Origin: Mesorhizobium qingshengii | GTDB taxonomy: Bacteria > Pseudomonadota > Alphaproteobacteria > Rhizobiales > Rhizobiaceae | NCBI RefSeq assembly: GCF_900103325.1 | Contig: NZ_FMXM01000012.1 | Span: 62,001-126,000, forward strand | Reading direction: 5' to 3' | DNA: 64,000 nucleotides | In this document: positions 1 through 8,566 of the stretch, one piece after another | Numbering within the stretch: position 1 is the first letter of the stretch | Layout: each line of letters begins with the position of its first letter | The notes under the pieces: generated by a model | Database searches by the model: none | The model's input: the letters and a program-made list of their open reading frames with translations, nothing else | Told to the model about the DNA's origin: nothing | Position numbers and translations under genes: made by a program

Positions 1-2
1 CG

Positions 3-161
3 CAGCAGCATATCGTTGCCCTGGCCAGCGGCGCCGTCCTCGCCTACCTCATCACCATCGTCATCGCGCTGGCATTCGCTTCCGGCCGCGAAGCCCTGCG
101 CGAGGCGATAAAAATGCTGCCGGCAAGACCGCCCGCGGCGACGCCTCGCGAGGCGCAATAA
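3..161 (+). CDS. C-terminal tail of a membrane protein, probably a polysaccharide flippase (partial)
   Basis: An open frame enters from the left edge and ends at a TAA at 159-161. The visible 52 residues contain one clear hydrophobic segment (roughly ALASGAVLAYLITIVIALAF) followed by a short basic, proline-rich tail. This looks like the last transmembrane helix of a multi-pass protein. Because exopolysaccharide genes follow, a Wzx-type flippase (ExoT-like) is the likeliest identity, but this is inference from context; the fragment has no diagnostic motif. Confidence 0.55.
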   Translation, partial: QQHIVALASGAVLAYLITIVIALAFASGREALREAIKMLPARPPAATPREAQ

Positions 162-214
162 TTTGGACGCCTTCGCTAGCTACGGACATCCACTCCAGTT
201 TCAGGTCTGAATTC

Positions 215-1237
215 ATGCACTACCGATCAATCTCCGACATGAACGACGCGATCGTCAGGAACCTTCACCGGCTGCCCCGCGACATCGACCTTGTCGTCGG
301 CGTTCCCCGAAGCGGCATACTGGCGGCGACGCTGGTGAGCCTGACGGCCAACATTCCGATGACCGATCTGGATAGCTTCCTGACCGGACGGGTCTACACC
401 TCGGGCGTCACCAAGCGCCGCGCCGCGCTCGATCGCAAGGTCTCCGAAATGCGCAAGGTGCTGGTGATCGACGACAGCGTCGCCGGTGGCAATGCCATGC
501 GCGACGCGCGCGCCCGCATCGCGGCGGCCGGCATCGAAGCGGACTTCACCTTTGCCGCGGTGTTCGGCCTGCAGCCGGAACACCAGGAGACCGACTTCGT
601 CTTCGAGGTCGTGCCGCATCCACGCATGTTCCAGTGGAACTTCATGCATCACAAATTCCTGGCGCAGTGCTGCGTCGATATTGACGGCGTGCTGTGCCTG
701 GATCCGACCGAGGCGGAAAACGACGACGGTCCGGTCTACGAGAAGTTCCTCAGCGAGGCGCGGCCTCTGCATGCGCCGACCCACAAGATCGGCTGGCTGG
801 TCACCAGCCGGCTGGAGAAATACCGCGCGCTTACCGAGGCGTGGCTCGCCAAGCACGAGATCAAGTACGACCAGTTGATCATGCTCGATCTGCCGAGCAA
901 GGCGGAACGGCAGCGGCTTGGCGCGCATGGCAGTTTCAAAGCCGATTTCTACCGCAAATCCAATGCCGTCCTGTTCATCGAGAGCGAGCACGAGCAGGCG
1001 CTGAAGATCACCGAACTGTCCGGCAAGCCGGTGCTGTGCGTCGAAACGCATATGGTCAGCTTTCCCGACGCGCTGTCGCTGCCAGCGCTTGGCCAGGCGG
1101 CTCGCAACCTGCCGGCAAGGCTGCGGCAGATCAAGTCGCAGGAAGGGCGCAAAGCGGCCGCCAAGATCCTCGCCCGCGCGCTGCTTGGCGCGCGCGGTTA
1201 CGAGACGCTGAAGAACCGGGTCAAGCGCCCGGCCTGA
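215..1237 (+). CDS. Phosphoribosyltransferase-HAD phosphatase-like fusion protein
   Basis: The 340-residue product has two parts. Residues about 1-130 look like a type I phosphoribosyltransferase: a VVGVPRSG loop near the N-terminus and the PRPP-binding segment VLVIDDSVAGGNAMRDA. From about residue 155 there is a HAD-type start, CVDIDGVLC, with the two aspartates of motif I, followed by a WLVTSR segment that fits motif II. The two families are each well known, but the linked arrangement is uncommon. It sits just after a flippase tail in an exopolysaccharide locus, so a role in supplying or remodelling a sugar or polyol phosphate is possible, but no substrate can be read from the sequence. ATG at 215; the ribosome binding site is weak. 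Confidence 0.75.
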   Translation: MHYRSISDMNDAIVRNLHRLPRDIDLVVGVPRSGILAATLVSLTANIPMTDLDSFLTGRVYTSGVTKRRAALDRKVSEMRKVLVIDDSVAGGNAMRDARARIAAAGIEADFTFAAVFGLQPEHQETDFVFEVVPHPRMFQWNFMHHKFLAQCCVDIDGVLCLDPTEAENDDGPVYEKFLSEARPLHAPTHKIGWLVTSRLEKYRALTEAWLAKHEIKYDQLIMLDLPSKAERQRLGAHGSFKADFYRKSNAVLFIESEHEQALKITELSGKPVLCVETHMVSFPDALSLPALGQAARNLPARLRQIKSQEGRKAAAKILARALLGARGYETLKNRVKRPA

Positions 1238-1255
1238 CCCGGACTATCGGCATCC

Positions 1256-2335
1256 TTACGCCGCTTGCCGCGCGCGCTGCTGTACCGCCCTGTCGAGTAT
1301 CGAAAAGAAGGTGGCGAACTGGCGATCCGGATCCAGTTCGGGCCGCCCGGCGAAGCCGCGCGCGAGGCCCGAGAGCCGGTCATATTCCTGGTTGTCGTTC
1401 CACAGCCGCCTGACGGCCGCGACCCAGTCGGCAAGCGGAGCATCGTAGTCCAGCACCACGCCTCCGGGGCCGATCGCTTCAGGCAGACCGCCACGCCGCG
1501 AGCCGACAACCGGGATTCCACTGCAATGGGCCTCCGACGCGACGCGGCCCCAGGCCTCTTCCCATTTGCTGGGGGCAAGCAGGATCCTGGTGCGGCCATA
1601 GACCGTCTTCATGTCGCTGGTGCGGCTCTCGAGCGTGACATTGCCGAGCGGCGTGATCGTCTCCTCGATGCGCGCCCGATGATCGTCCTCCAGCTTCCAG
1701 CTTTCGACGAACAGGAACGGGATTTCGGGGCACGCGCCAGCAACACGCACCGCAAGCTCGAAGCCTTTTTCCTCATAGGGGTTGATCAAAGTGACAAACT
1801 GGCCCGTCGTCGGGGTGCTGTAATGCGCCGGATTGATGGTCGGCGGGATCACCGCCGCCTCGATGCCGAACTCTCTCTTGTAGGTGCGCGCGGTGAACTC
1901 CGAGTTGGCGATGTACAGTGCCGAACGCAATTCCCGCAGATCGCCACCCAGTTCATGGAACTCGACATTGCGGAGATAAACGACCAGCGGCACGCCCTCG
2001 GCCTGCAATGCCTTGCCGAGCGGAACCGATTTGTGACACTGGACCAGCGCCACATCCGGCTTCTGCCTGTCGACGGCAAAGGCCGCTGCCTCCCAGGGAA
2101 ACCACGCCCGGATCACCGGATAGCCGGGATAGCTGTCGACGACCGCCGGCTGCCGCAGCAGCTTCATCTTGGCGCGCGCCTTCAAGCCGAAGACACCATC
2201 CCCGAACAGCGCGGCCAGCACCGCGGCCTCATGCCCATGTTCGATCAACTGTTCGACCAGATGATGGGTGCTTGACTGGACGCCGCCGCTGAATTCCGGT
2301 GGGTAGCCGTTACCGCCTGCAAAAAGAACTTTCAT
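1256..2335 (-). CDS. Glycosyltransferase family 4
   Basis: This 359-residue protein starts MKVLFAGGNGYPPEFSGG, the usual N-terminal strand and glycine-rich loop of GT4 (GT-B fold) enzymes, followed by an HHLVEQL helix. The C-terminal half carries the donor-binding region: LAPSKWEEAWGRVASEA and GIPVVGSRRGGLPEAIG, matching the E-x7-E type motif of GT4. It should transfer a nucleotide-activated sugar to a lipid-linked or soluble acceptor on the cytoplasmic side. It runs opposite to the fusion gene to its left and ends 18 nt past that gene. Its neighbours suggest exopolysaccharide assembly. Linkage and sugar cannot be deduced. Confidence 0.88.
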   Translation of the reverse strand: MKVLFAGGNGYPPEFSGGVQSSTHHLVEQLIEHGHEAAVLAALFGDGVFGLKARAKMKLLRQPAVVDSYPGYPVIRAWFPWEAAAFAVDRQKPDVALVQCHKSVPLGKALQAEGVPLVVYLRNVEFHELGGDLRELRSALYIANSEFTARTYKREFGIEAAVIPPTINPAHYSTPTTGQFVTLINPYEEKGFELAVRVAGACPEIPFLFVESWKLEDDHRARIEETITPLGNVTLESRTSDMKTVYGRTRILLAPSKWEEAWGRVASEAHCSGIPVVGSRRGGLPEAIGPGGVVLDYDAPLADWVAAVRRLWNDNQEYDRLSGLARGFAGRPELDPDRQFATFFSILDRAVQQRARQAA

Positions 2336-2404
2336 GGTCCTGGCTCCTGGTCTTTTCGCGTTTCATTCCATGCAGCCCGATCGAGGGCTGCGTTGAAGGC
2401 CGCC

Positions 2405-2854
2405 TCAGGCATTCTGCGGCGGATCGAGTTTCGCGAACGGATTGGTACATGACTGCCATCCGGTGAACCGGATCGGATCGCTTGGCGAACTGCGCCATGC
2501 GTAGTCCGTCAGCATATGGAATTCGGCGATGACCCAGCGGTCGAAATGCACCAGATCTTCCCGCTTCTGCTGGGGCAGCAGGCGGCGTGCGGTGCCCAAT
2601 TTGAGCTCCTCCGCCAGAGTAACGGCGTCGCTCAACTTCTCGCTCGGAAAGATCCACGGGTTCCTGTCGCGGAACGCCAGCACGAACTGTTGCAGATGCT
2701 CGATGCGCATGTTCAGCGTGCCGAGGTATTTTTCGAGCGTGACACGGACGAGGTCCTCGTCTGAAAACGAGGAGACGGCGGCATAGGCAATGCCCGTCGA
2801 CACCACCCCACCCGCCACGATCGCCAGGGCCGAGCGTCTGGAAATTTCGATCAT
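2405..2854 (-). CDS. Twin-arginine-signal small subunit, partner of the GMC dehydrogenase
   Basis: 149 residues with an N-terminal SRRSALAIVAGG segment, i.e. two arginines before a hydrophobic stretch, as in Tat signals. The rest (LVRVTLEKYLGTLNMRIEHLQQF and a C-terminal half with many Trp and Phe) resembles the small subunits (gluconate 2-dehydrogenase subunit 3 type) that pair with membrane-associated GMC flavoprotein dehydrogenases. It begins 13 nt after the end of the GMC gene on the same strand, so the two are almost certainly co-transcribed. The Tat signal would carry both proteins to the periplasm if they are exported as a complex, because the large subunit has no signal of its own. 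Confidence 0.7.
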   Translation of the reverse strand: MIEISRRSALAIVAGGVVSTGIAYAAVSSFSDEDLVRVTLEKYLGTLNMRIEHLQQFVLAFRDRNPWIFPSEKLSDAVTLAEELKLGTARRLLPQQKREDLVHFDRWVIAEFHMLTDYAWRSSPSDPIRFTGWQSCTNPFAKLDPPQNA

Positions 2855-2867
2855 CCGATACCTCCTT

Positions 2868-4310
2868 TCACGCGATCCGGCTCGCCGCCCGCAAGGACAG
2901 CGCTGCCGCGGTCAGGCTCGGATTGGCGCAGGAGCAGCTTGGGTAGGTGCTGGTGCCGACGACAACCAGGTTTCTGAGCCGGTGGTGGATCATGTTGCTG
3001 TCGATCACCGAATCGGCCGGACCGGTGCCCATTCTCAGCGTGCCCTGGACATGCGATTCGGTCGGCCGGATGCCGCGGTCGAAGAGCTTTTCGACCGGCA
3101 GCGGGGCAAGCAGCGCAGGCAATTTCTCCAGCGCCCGGGCCATGCCCTTGACCGCGTAGTCCGACGGCGCCTTGAAGCTGACGAAGGCATTATCATCCTC
3201 GTCGAGGGTAACGAAATTCTCGTGATCGAGCAGGTTTTCGGTGACCACGACAAGCGGCAGCGCCTGGCGCAGCCGCCCCTTTTCGGCACGCATTCCGTGT
3301 TGCCAGCGGTTCTCGAAATAGACGAGCGCCGCCGCATGCTCAGATCGGTGCGGACCGTCATAGAGGCCGAAATTCAGCCCCGTCGTGATGGTGCTGCCGT
3401 CGAAATTGTCGACACCGTCGAGATAGACCTCGAAATTCCAGCCGTAGGATTCGTGCAGGCCGCGCCCGACGAATTCGTCGCCCAGACCGGATCGCAGCAT
3501 GATGGCCGCGCTCTGGATGGCATTGGCGCCGAGAATGAAGAGGTCGCTGGTGACCGTATATTCCTTGCCGCCATGAACGAACGTGACCGAACGAACCGTT
3601 CCGCCGACATGATCGAGCCGCCGCACTTCGGCACCGAGGCAGACCGAAACGTCGGGATCCTCGAAGACATGCATCAGCCCGTTGTTGACCGTGAATTTCG
3701 CGTCGACCGGGCACAGCCAACAGCGCAGATTGGCACAGCACGAAGTGCGCTGCGCGGTCGGCACGCGTGCCCGTGCCGTCGGCATGACGAAATGCTGGCC
3801 GGGCTGCGCCGCCTTCATCATCCGGTCCGGTGTCGACATGCGATGCGGCGGTTGCGGAAACGGCCGCGAACGCGGCAGCATCGCCGCCATGTCGGGATCG
3901 CCTGAAATCGACATGATGTCTTCGGCGTCGCAGTAGAAGGGCTCGACGTCGTCATAGCTGATCGGCCAGTCGTTGCCGATGCCGTAGGTGGTTTTCAGCC
4001 TGAAGTCATTGGGATGGAACCTTGGCGTCTGCGCGAACCAGCAGTTCGTTCCGCCACCCAGTCCGATCGTGTAGTTCCAGGGCTTGTCGGAATTGGTCTT
4101 GTAGGTCGTCTCGTCATCGATGTCGGTGTTGGCGTTCTGGTCGAGTTGCCATTCATGGGTGTTGTGCCGGCCCCACTCCAGAACCAGGATGCGTGCCTTT
4201 CGCCGTTTCGCGAACTCATGCAAGAAGAAGGCCGAACCGAAGCCGGAACCGATCGCGACAAGATCGAAATGATCCCTGGTGATTTGCTCGGGCTTTACGT
4301 CCAGCACCAT
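2868..4310 (-). CDS. GMC-family FAD-dependent oxidoreductase
   Basis: The protein begins MVLDVKPEQITRDHFDLVAI and has the dinucleotide loop GSGFGSAF within the first 40 residues. It ends with the typical GMC tail: HVQGTLRMG, then SVIDSNMIHHRLRNLVVVG and NPSLTAAALSLRAA. The family oxidises sugars, polyols or alcohols with FAD. I chose the ATG at 4310, although the frame opens at 4457: it has a GGAAAGGA sequence 10 nt upstream, and the longer form would add a low-complexity, Arg-rich extension overlapping ugd. With the Tat-signal subunit downstream it probably forms a periplasmic dehydrogenase. Length (480 aa) is somewhat short of the largest family members. Substrate unknown. Confidence 0.85.
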   Translation of the reverse strand: MVLDVKPEQITRDHFDLVAIGSGFGSAFFLHEFAKRRKARILVLEWGRHNTHEWQLDQNANTDIDDETTYKTNSDKPWNYTIGLGGGTNCWFAQTPRFHPNDFRLKTTYGIGNDWPISYDDVEPFYCDAEDIMSISGDPDMAAMLPRSRPFPQPPHRMSTPDRMMKAAQPGQHFVMPTARARVPTAQRTSCCANLRCWLCPVDAKFTVNNGLMHVFEDPDVSVCLGAEVRRLDHVGGTVRSVTFVHGGKEYTVTSDLFILGANAIQSAAIMLRSGLGDEFVGRGLHESYGWNFEVYLDGVDNFDGSTITTGLNFGLYDGPHRSEHAAALVYFENRWQHGMRAEKGRLRQALPLVVVTENLLDHENFVTLDEDDNAFVSFKAPSDYAVKGMARALEKLPALLAPLPVEKLFDRGIRPTESHVQGTLRMGTGPADSVIDSNMIHHRLRNLVVVGTSTYPSCSCANPSLTAAALSLRAASRIA

Positions 4311-4377
4311 CAGCCACAAGTCCTTTCCGCGCCGAGCGCACCCACCAGATTCTGCTTGCGGCTCTCCACGCCCGGCC

Positions 4378-5709
4378 TCACGCCGCGATTCTGCCGATCG
4401 AGTGGTATTCGATGCCGTGGCGAGCGACGACCTTGGGGTCGTACAGGTTGCGGCCATCGAAGATGACCGGCGTGGTCAGCGCGTCCTTCAGCGCGTCGAA
4501 GGATGGAGCGCGGAAGCTCTTCCATTCGGTGGCGATCAACAGCGCATCGGCGCCGCGCAATGCCGCTTCCTTGGTGCCGCACAACAGCATATCGTCGCGC
4601 AGGCCGTAGATGGCCTGGCATTCCTGCATCGCCTCGGGGTCATAGGCCTGCACAGTCGCTCCGGCGTTCCAGAGCGCCTCCATCAGCACACGCGCCGGCG
4701 CCTCGCGCATGTCGTCGGTGTTGGGCTTGAAGGCCAGGCCCCACAGCGCAAAGGTCTTGCCCTTGAGATTGCCCTTGAAATAGCGATGTACCTTGTCGAA
4801 CAGGACGGATTTCTGGTCGTTGTTGCGCTCCTCGACGGCGCGCAGCAGCTTGGCGTCGAACTTGACGCCTTCGGCGGTCTTGATCAGCGCCCGCACGTCC
4901 TTTGGAAAACACGAGCCGCCATAGCCGAGGCCCGGATAGATGAAATGGTAGCCGATGCGCGGATCGCTGCCGATGCCCTTGCGAACCTCCTCGATGTCGG
5001 CGCCAAGCTGCTCGGCAAGGTTGGCCATCTCGTTCATGAAGCTGATCTTGGTCGCCAGCATGCAATTGGCGGCATATTTGGTGAATTCGGCGCTGCGCAC
5101 GTCCATCACGATCATCTTCTCGTGGTTGCGGTTGAACGGCGCGTAGAGCTCGCGCATCACCGCCTCGGTGCCCTCGCTCGAGGTGCCGACGATGATGCGA
5201 TCCGGCTTCATGCAGTCGGCGACCGCGGAACCCTCCTTGAGGAATTCCGGATTCGAGGCGACGTCGAAGGCGAGGTCCTCACGACCTCTTTTCTTCAGCG
5301 TTTCGGCGATCCTGGCCTTTACCTTTTCGCAGGTGCCGACCGGCACGGTCGACTTGCCGACGACGATCTTGGGCGCGTCCATTTCCCGGCCAATGGTCTC
5401 GGCGACCGCCAGCACATATTTGAGGTCGGCCGAACCATCCTCGCCGGGCGGCGTGCCGACCGCGATCATCTGGATCTCGCCATGCCTGACCGCGGCGACG
5501 GCATCAGTGGTGAACTTGATGCGACCGGCGGCGTGGTTCTCCTTGACCAGGCTCTCCAGCCCCGGCTCGAAAATCGGCACGAGACCTTGGTTGAGCCGCT
5601 CGACCCGGCCTGCGTCGATGTCGACGCACACCACCTGGTGGCCGACTTCGGCAAGCACCGCCGCCTGCACGAGACCGACATAGCCAATTCCAAACACCGT
5701 CAAATTCAT
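4378..5709 (-). CDS. UDP-glucose 6-dehydrogenase
   Basis: The 443-residue product carries every landmark of the family: an N-terminal NAD-binding loop FGIGYVGLVQ, the VGTPPGEDGSADL segment, ASNPEFLKEGSA, and the active-site cysteine in GGSCFPKD (Cys267). It oxidises UDP-glucose twice with NAD to UDP-glucuronate, a precursor for acidic exopolysaccharides. Length is normal for bacterial Ugd/RkpK. It stands upstream of the GMC gene on the same strand with 67 nt between them, so co-transcription is plausible. The context supports supply of glucuronate to the polymer made by this locus. Confidence 0.95.
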   Translation of the reverse strand: MNLTVFGIGYVGLVQAAVLAEVGHQVVCVDIDAGRVERLNQGLVPIFEPGLESLVKENHAAGRIKFTTDAVAAVRHGEIQMIAVGTPPGEDGSADLKYVLAVAETIGREMDAPKIVVGKSTVPVGTCEKVKARIAETLKKRGREDLAFDVASNPEFLKEGSAVADCMKPDRIIVGTSSEGTEAVMRELYAPFNRNHEKMIVMDVRSAEFTKYAANCMLATKISFMNEMANLAEQLGADIEEVRKGIGSDPRIGYHFIYPGLGYGGSCFPKDVRALIKTAEGVKFDAKLLRAVEERNNDQKSVLFDKVHRYFKGNLKGKTFALWGLAFKPNTDDMREAPARVLMEALWNAGATVQAYDPEAMQECQAIYGLRDDMLLCGTKEAALRGADALLIATEWKSFRAPSFDALKDALTTPVIFDGRNLYDPKVVARHGIEYHSIGRIAA

Positions 5710-5776
5710 TCGGTTTCGTTCCCATTCAAGGCGGCGGACCGTTTTCGGCCCGGCCAGTTCAATTCGACTTTCCCAA

Positions 5777-6640
5777 CTACTTTACGCTGCATGCCAGCGA
5801 TTCCGGAAACTGACAGGGCTCGCCGAGCGCGGTGAAGGCAACGCGCTCGACCTGCAGCGAAAGCTTGCGGCCAGGATCGGCGAACGCACCCATCCAACCC
5901 TTCATCGTGTCGCTGCCCCACAGGCTGAAGAAGATCTTCTGCGCATGGGTGGGCAGCTTCGCGGGGTCGGTGATCGTGTTGACCAACTGGCCGTTGAGGT
6001 ACCAGCGCAAACTGTCCTTCTGCCAGACGAAAGCGTAGTCGTTGAAAGCATTTTCGGTACCGCCCGCGACGTCGACCAGCTTCTCGTTCTTGCCCTTGCC
6101 GCCGATATAGGCGTTGACCTGCACCTTGGAGGTGTCCTTGGTCAGGATCTCGAAGTCGATCTCGTCCCAGGGCTGCTTGTCGGTGGGGCCGATATAGGAA
6201 AAGAACGCCGCATTGAGACCGGAACCGGTGTCGGTCTTCATCCGCGCCTCATAGGTGCCGTAGCCGAAGCGTTGCTTGGTCTGAATCTCGCCGCAAACGA
6301 AGTCGCGGTCCTTCAGCTTCTGCTTTTCGAAGCCGAGCGACAGCACGCCGTCGGAAAGCTCAACCATGCCCTTCGACCAGGTGCAATTCTGATGGCTGCC
6401 GTTGTTCCAGCCGTCGGAAACATACCAGCGCGCACGATCGAAGCTTTTGAAATCGTCGACGAATGATGGCGACGTCGGTATATCCTGGGCATGGGAAGGG
6501 GTCGTTGACAGGTTGCCGAGAGCGGCCAGCAGCAACGCGCTGATCGAACTCAGCCGCCTCAAGCCGGCTTGCCTGGCCTGAGGCGTGAACGGCGTTCCGC
6601 CGGTTGCGACGGTGGACGTAGCTTTCGGATTCGAATTCAT
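5777..6640 (-). CDS. exoK: Secreted GH16 endo-beta-glycanase, ExoK-type
   Basis: 287 residues from the ATG at 6640. An N-terminal signal peptide (basic AGLRRLSS, hydrophobic ISALLLAALG, cleavage near SHAQD) precedes a GH16 domain. The catalytic signature DEIDFEIL provides the nucleophile and acid/base glutamates. Other family segments include GEIQTKQRFGYGTYEARMK and NDYAFVWQ. In rhizobia, ExoK and related GH16 enzymes trim nascent succinoglycan outside the cell, and the exo context here favours the same job. A possible upstream start at 6673 would put MGEAQHKGEF before the signal peptide and is less likely. A perfect palindrome CTGTTGCAACAG lies 125 nt upstream. Confidence 0.85.
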   Translation of the reverse strand: MNSNPKATSTVATGGTPFTPQARQAGLRRLSSISALLLAALGNLSTTPSHAQDIPTSPSFVDDFKSFDRARWYVSDGWNNGSHQNCTWSKGMVELSDGVLSLGFEKQKLKDRDFVCGEIQTKQRFGYGTYEARMKTDTGSGLNAAFFSYIGPTDKQPWDEIDFEILTKDTSKVQVNAYIGGKGKNEKLVDVAGGTENAFNDYAFVWQKDSLRWYLNGQLVNTITDPAKLPTHAQKIFFSLWGSDTMKGWMGAFADPGRKLSLQVERVAFTALGEPCQFPESLACSVK

Positions 6641-6764
6641 ACCAAACTCACCTTTGTGCTGTGCTTCCCCCAACCCAAAGTCGACATTCGAACCGCTCCT
6701 GAACGGGCCAACCTTGACCTCCTACGTGACCCTCCCGAATTGCTTTTCCTGCCTCGCATCAAAT

Positions 6765-6776
6765 CTGTTGCAACAG
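6765..6776. promoter_or_regulatory. Palindrome CTGTTGCAACAG upstream of the GH16 gene
   Basis: A perfect 12-bp palindrome lies between the coiled-coil gene and the GH16 gene, 125 nt before the latter's start. Half-site TGTTG/CAACA also occurs in the inverted repeat in front of exoY (16923-16937). It may bind a shared regulator; this is inference from two or three sites only. Confidence 0.4.
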
Positions 6777-6786
6777 TTCCGAGCCT

Positions 6787-7188
6787 TCACGCTCTGCCGG
6801 CGCCTGTCGGCTTGGCGAATTCGGCCGGGGTGGCCGAATCGGACGCGCCATCCTCGTGGAAGACCCCGTCCAGCGAATGACGGAGCTCCTTCATCATGCC
6901 GTTCTGGCGCGACAGCGCCGCGATCCGGCGCTCGCAGTTCAGGATCGTCTCCGTCAGCGCGCTGACTTCGGATGACCGACGGTCGGAGGCGGAGCCGTTT
7001 TCCATCGCCTCGACCAGGAAGGCGGCGTTGGTCGCCTTTGTCCGATAGCGATTCTCAAGTCCGGCTCTCTCGGCCTCGATCTCGGCCGCGATCTGCTCAA
7101 AAAGCTTTGCCAGACGATCAAGTCGCGAACCGTCGGTCTGCCGGTCGCGGGCCGGATCCCTTGATCTGAAGCCGAATATCGAGGCCAT
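6787..7188 (-). CDS. Hypothetical coiled-coil protein
   Basis: 133 residues, starting MASIFGFRSRDPARDRQTDG. The central part (LDRLAKLFEQIAAEIEAERA, then VSALTETILNCERRIAALSR) has heptad-like spacing of Leu and Ile and should form a coiled coil. The ends are Ser/Asp rich and probably disordered. No signal peptide or membrane segment. I do not recognise a family. It lies between the lasso GT2 gene and the exoK-type gene on the same strand; whether it belongs to the exopolysaccharide locus or to the lasso region cannot be settled here. An imperfect TGTTGCGGTGCAGCA-type repeat lies about 150 nt upstream. Confidence 0.6.
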   Translation of the reverse strand: MASIFGFRSRDPARDRQTDGSRLDRLAKLFEQIAAEIEAERAGLENRYRTKATNAAFLVEAMENGSASDRRSSEVSALTETILNCERRIAALSRQNGMMKELRHSLDGVFHEDGASDSATPAEFAKPTGAGRA

Positions 7189-7337
7189 GAGTTCAGGTTC
7201 CTGTCATCGCCGGCTTCCAGGCCGGGTTTCTGGCCGATCCCCGCAACCGGGGTTCAAAAAATTGCATCGTCCTGCCCCTCTGACGGGAGAGACATTGAGA
7301 CCATCCGATCGGGGCCAGTTCGGGTGGTCGTCTAATT

Positions 7338-7352
7338 TGCTGCACCGCAACA
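7338..7352. promoter_or_regulatory. TGC/GCA inverted repeat upstream of the coiled-coil gene
   Basis: On the minus strand the site reads TGTTGCGGTGCAGCA, agreeing at 13 of 15 positions with the exoY-upstream repeat TGTTGCGCTGCAACA. It is the only structured element I see in the 282-bp gap between 7189 and 7470. A common operator is possible but unproven. Confidence 0.35.
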
Positions 7353-7470
7353 TAGACTGCCATCCCCGGAGCCGTGAGGCAACCACCCAATTCGTAAACT
7401 CATAAATCCGTCCGAAATGGTTTGAACGACAAGCCGGCACTGGTGGACGAACCGGACGCGCCGGACACCC

Positions 7471-8493
7471 TCAACGCTCCTTGCCGGTACTGGTTCCGGC
7501 CATCAGAAAACGCAATGGCGGCACACGGCTCCGTTTCGAGGTGAAGCCGGCGCGGCGAAACAGCGACTCGAGCTTGTCGGCGGCAACGCCGCGAACGATG
7601 GGAACGAGGTTGGATTGACTGGCCAGTGCATAGGCCGCGGCCGATGCCAGCCCCCGCTCGGCCTTGACGTCGAGGAAATTGCGCAACCGGTATTTGTCGC
7701 GCACGTGCCGCTCGTGCCGCCTCAGCACCGCTTTCGAGCCTTCCGGCAGGCTTTCGATCGCCAGCAACGCCAGATCCGCATCGGCCAGGCGCTCCAGGTC
7801 CTGCGTCTTGTGACGACCGCTCAGCGAATCAGCGCGGACGATGGCGCCGTAGCCGCATGAGCGGATGACCTTGAACCGTGCCCCGCGAGCGACGGCGCGC
7901 GCGTAGAGCTCATAGTCCTCGCCCAGGCGCAAGCTCTCGTCGTAGCGCAGCTCGTGGCGGTCGAGGAAGGCACGGCTGATGACAGGCTTGAGGAAGCCCA
8001 GCTCGCCCCTTTGCACTCGTCGCCTGGAGATGTTGCCTTCGACGAAGCGCTCGAAATCGAGGAATTCCGGCTCGGCGGCGAATTGCGGGGCGACGATTTT
8101 CGTCACGTCGCCGGTCGCATCGTCCCGGATGAGCATGATGTTGTCCGCCGCGAAATCCCAGTCGGCGCCGGCAAACAGGTTGCGAAACCGGCCCTCCAGG
8201 AAAAAATCGTCGGCGTCGAGAATGCTGATGAACGGCGACCTTGAACCGGCGATCGCCGCGTTGCGGGCGAAAGAAGGACCGCGATTGACATCGAGACGCA
8301 TCACCGTGAGCCGGCCGCTGCCGTCGTCGGCGGATCGGGCGACTGTCGCGGTGTCGTCAGTGGAAGCATCGTCGACGACGACAACCTCCGCCACTTCCGC
8401 TTCGCGCAACGCGGACGCGATAGCGACGGCGATTGTCGGCGCCGCGTTGCGGGCCGCGATGATCACGCAGACCTGGGGTTTGGTCATCGACAT
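7471..8493 (-). CDS. Glycosyltransferase family 2, possible lasso-cluster tailoring enzyme
   Basis: 340 residues from the ATG at 8493, which has a GAGAGG ribosome binding site 7 nt upstream. The frame stays open further upstream but only as a shadow of the nucleotidyltransferase gene. The N-terminus CVIIAARNAAPTIAVAIAS is typical of GT2 (GT-A fold), with VVVDDAST and the metal-binding ISILDADD. The last 100 residues are helical and Arg-rich with no recognised domain. It follows the nucleotidyltransferase by 73 nt on the same strand, diverging from the lasso precursor, so it may glycosylate the lasso peptide. It could equally belong to the surrounding exopolysaccharide locus. Confidence 0.85.
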   Translation of the reverse strand: MSMTKPQVCVIIAARNAAPTIAVAIASALREAEVAEVVVVDDASTDDTATVARSADDGSGRLTVMRLDVNRGPSFARNAAIAGSRSPFISILDADDFFLEGRFRNLFAGADWDFAADNIMLIRDDATGDVTKIVAPQFAAEPEFLDFERFVEGNISRRRVQRGELGFLKPVISRAFLDRHELRYDESLRLGEDYELYARAVARGARFKVIRSCGYGAIVRADSLSGRHKTQDLERLADADLALLAIESLPEGSKAVLRRHERHVRDKYRLRNFLDVKAERGLASAAAYALASQSNLVPIVRGVAADKLESLFRRAGFTSKRSRVPPLRFLMAGTSTGKER

Positions 8494-8566
8494 GGATTTG
8501 CCTCTCGTACAGGTGATACCGACTTGTTTTCGCCCCGTACCCATTCGATGCCCGATATGCTTTTCA

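Noticed and set aside
227..1051. Long open frame opposite the phosphoribosyltransferase-HAD gene
   Set aside because: Shadow caused by high GC codon bias; the plus-strand frame has clear domain motifs and the minus-strand product has none.
2868..4457. 529-residue version of the GMC oxidoreductase
   Set aside because: The additional N-terminus overlaps the end of ugd and is low-complexity; the ATG at 4310 has a strong ribosome binding site.
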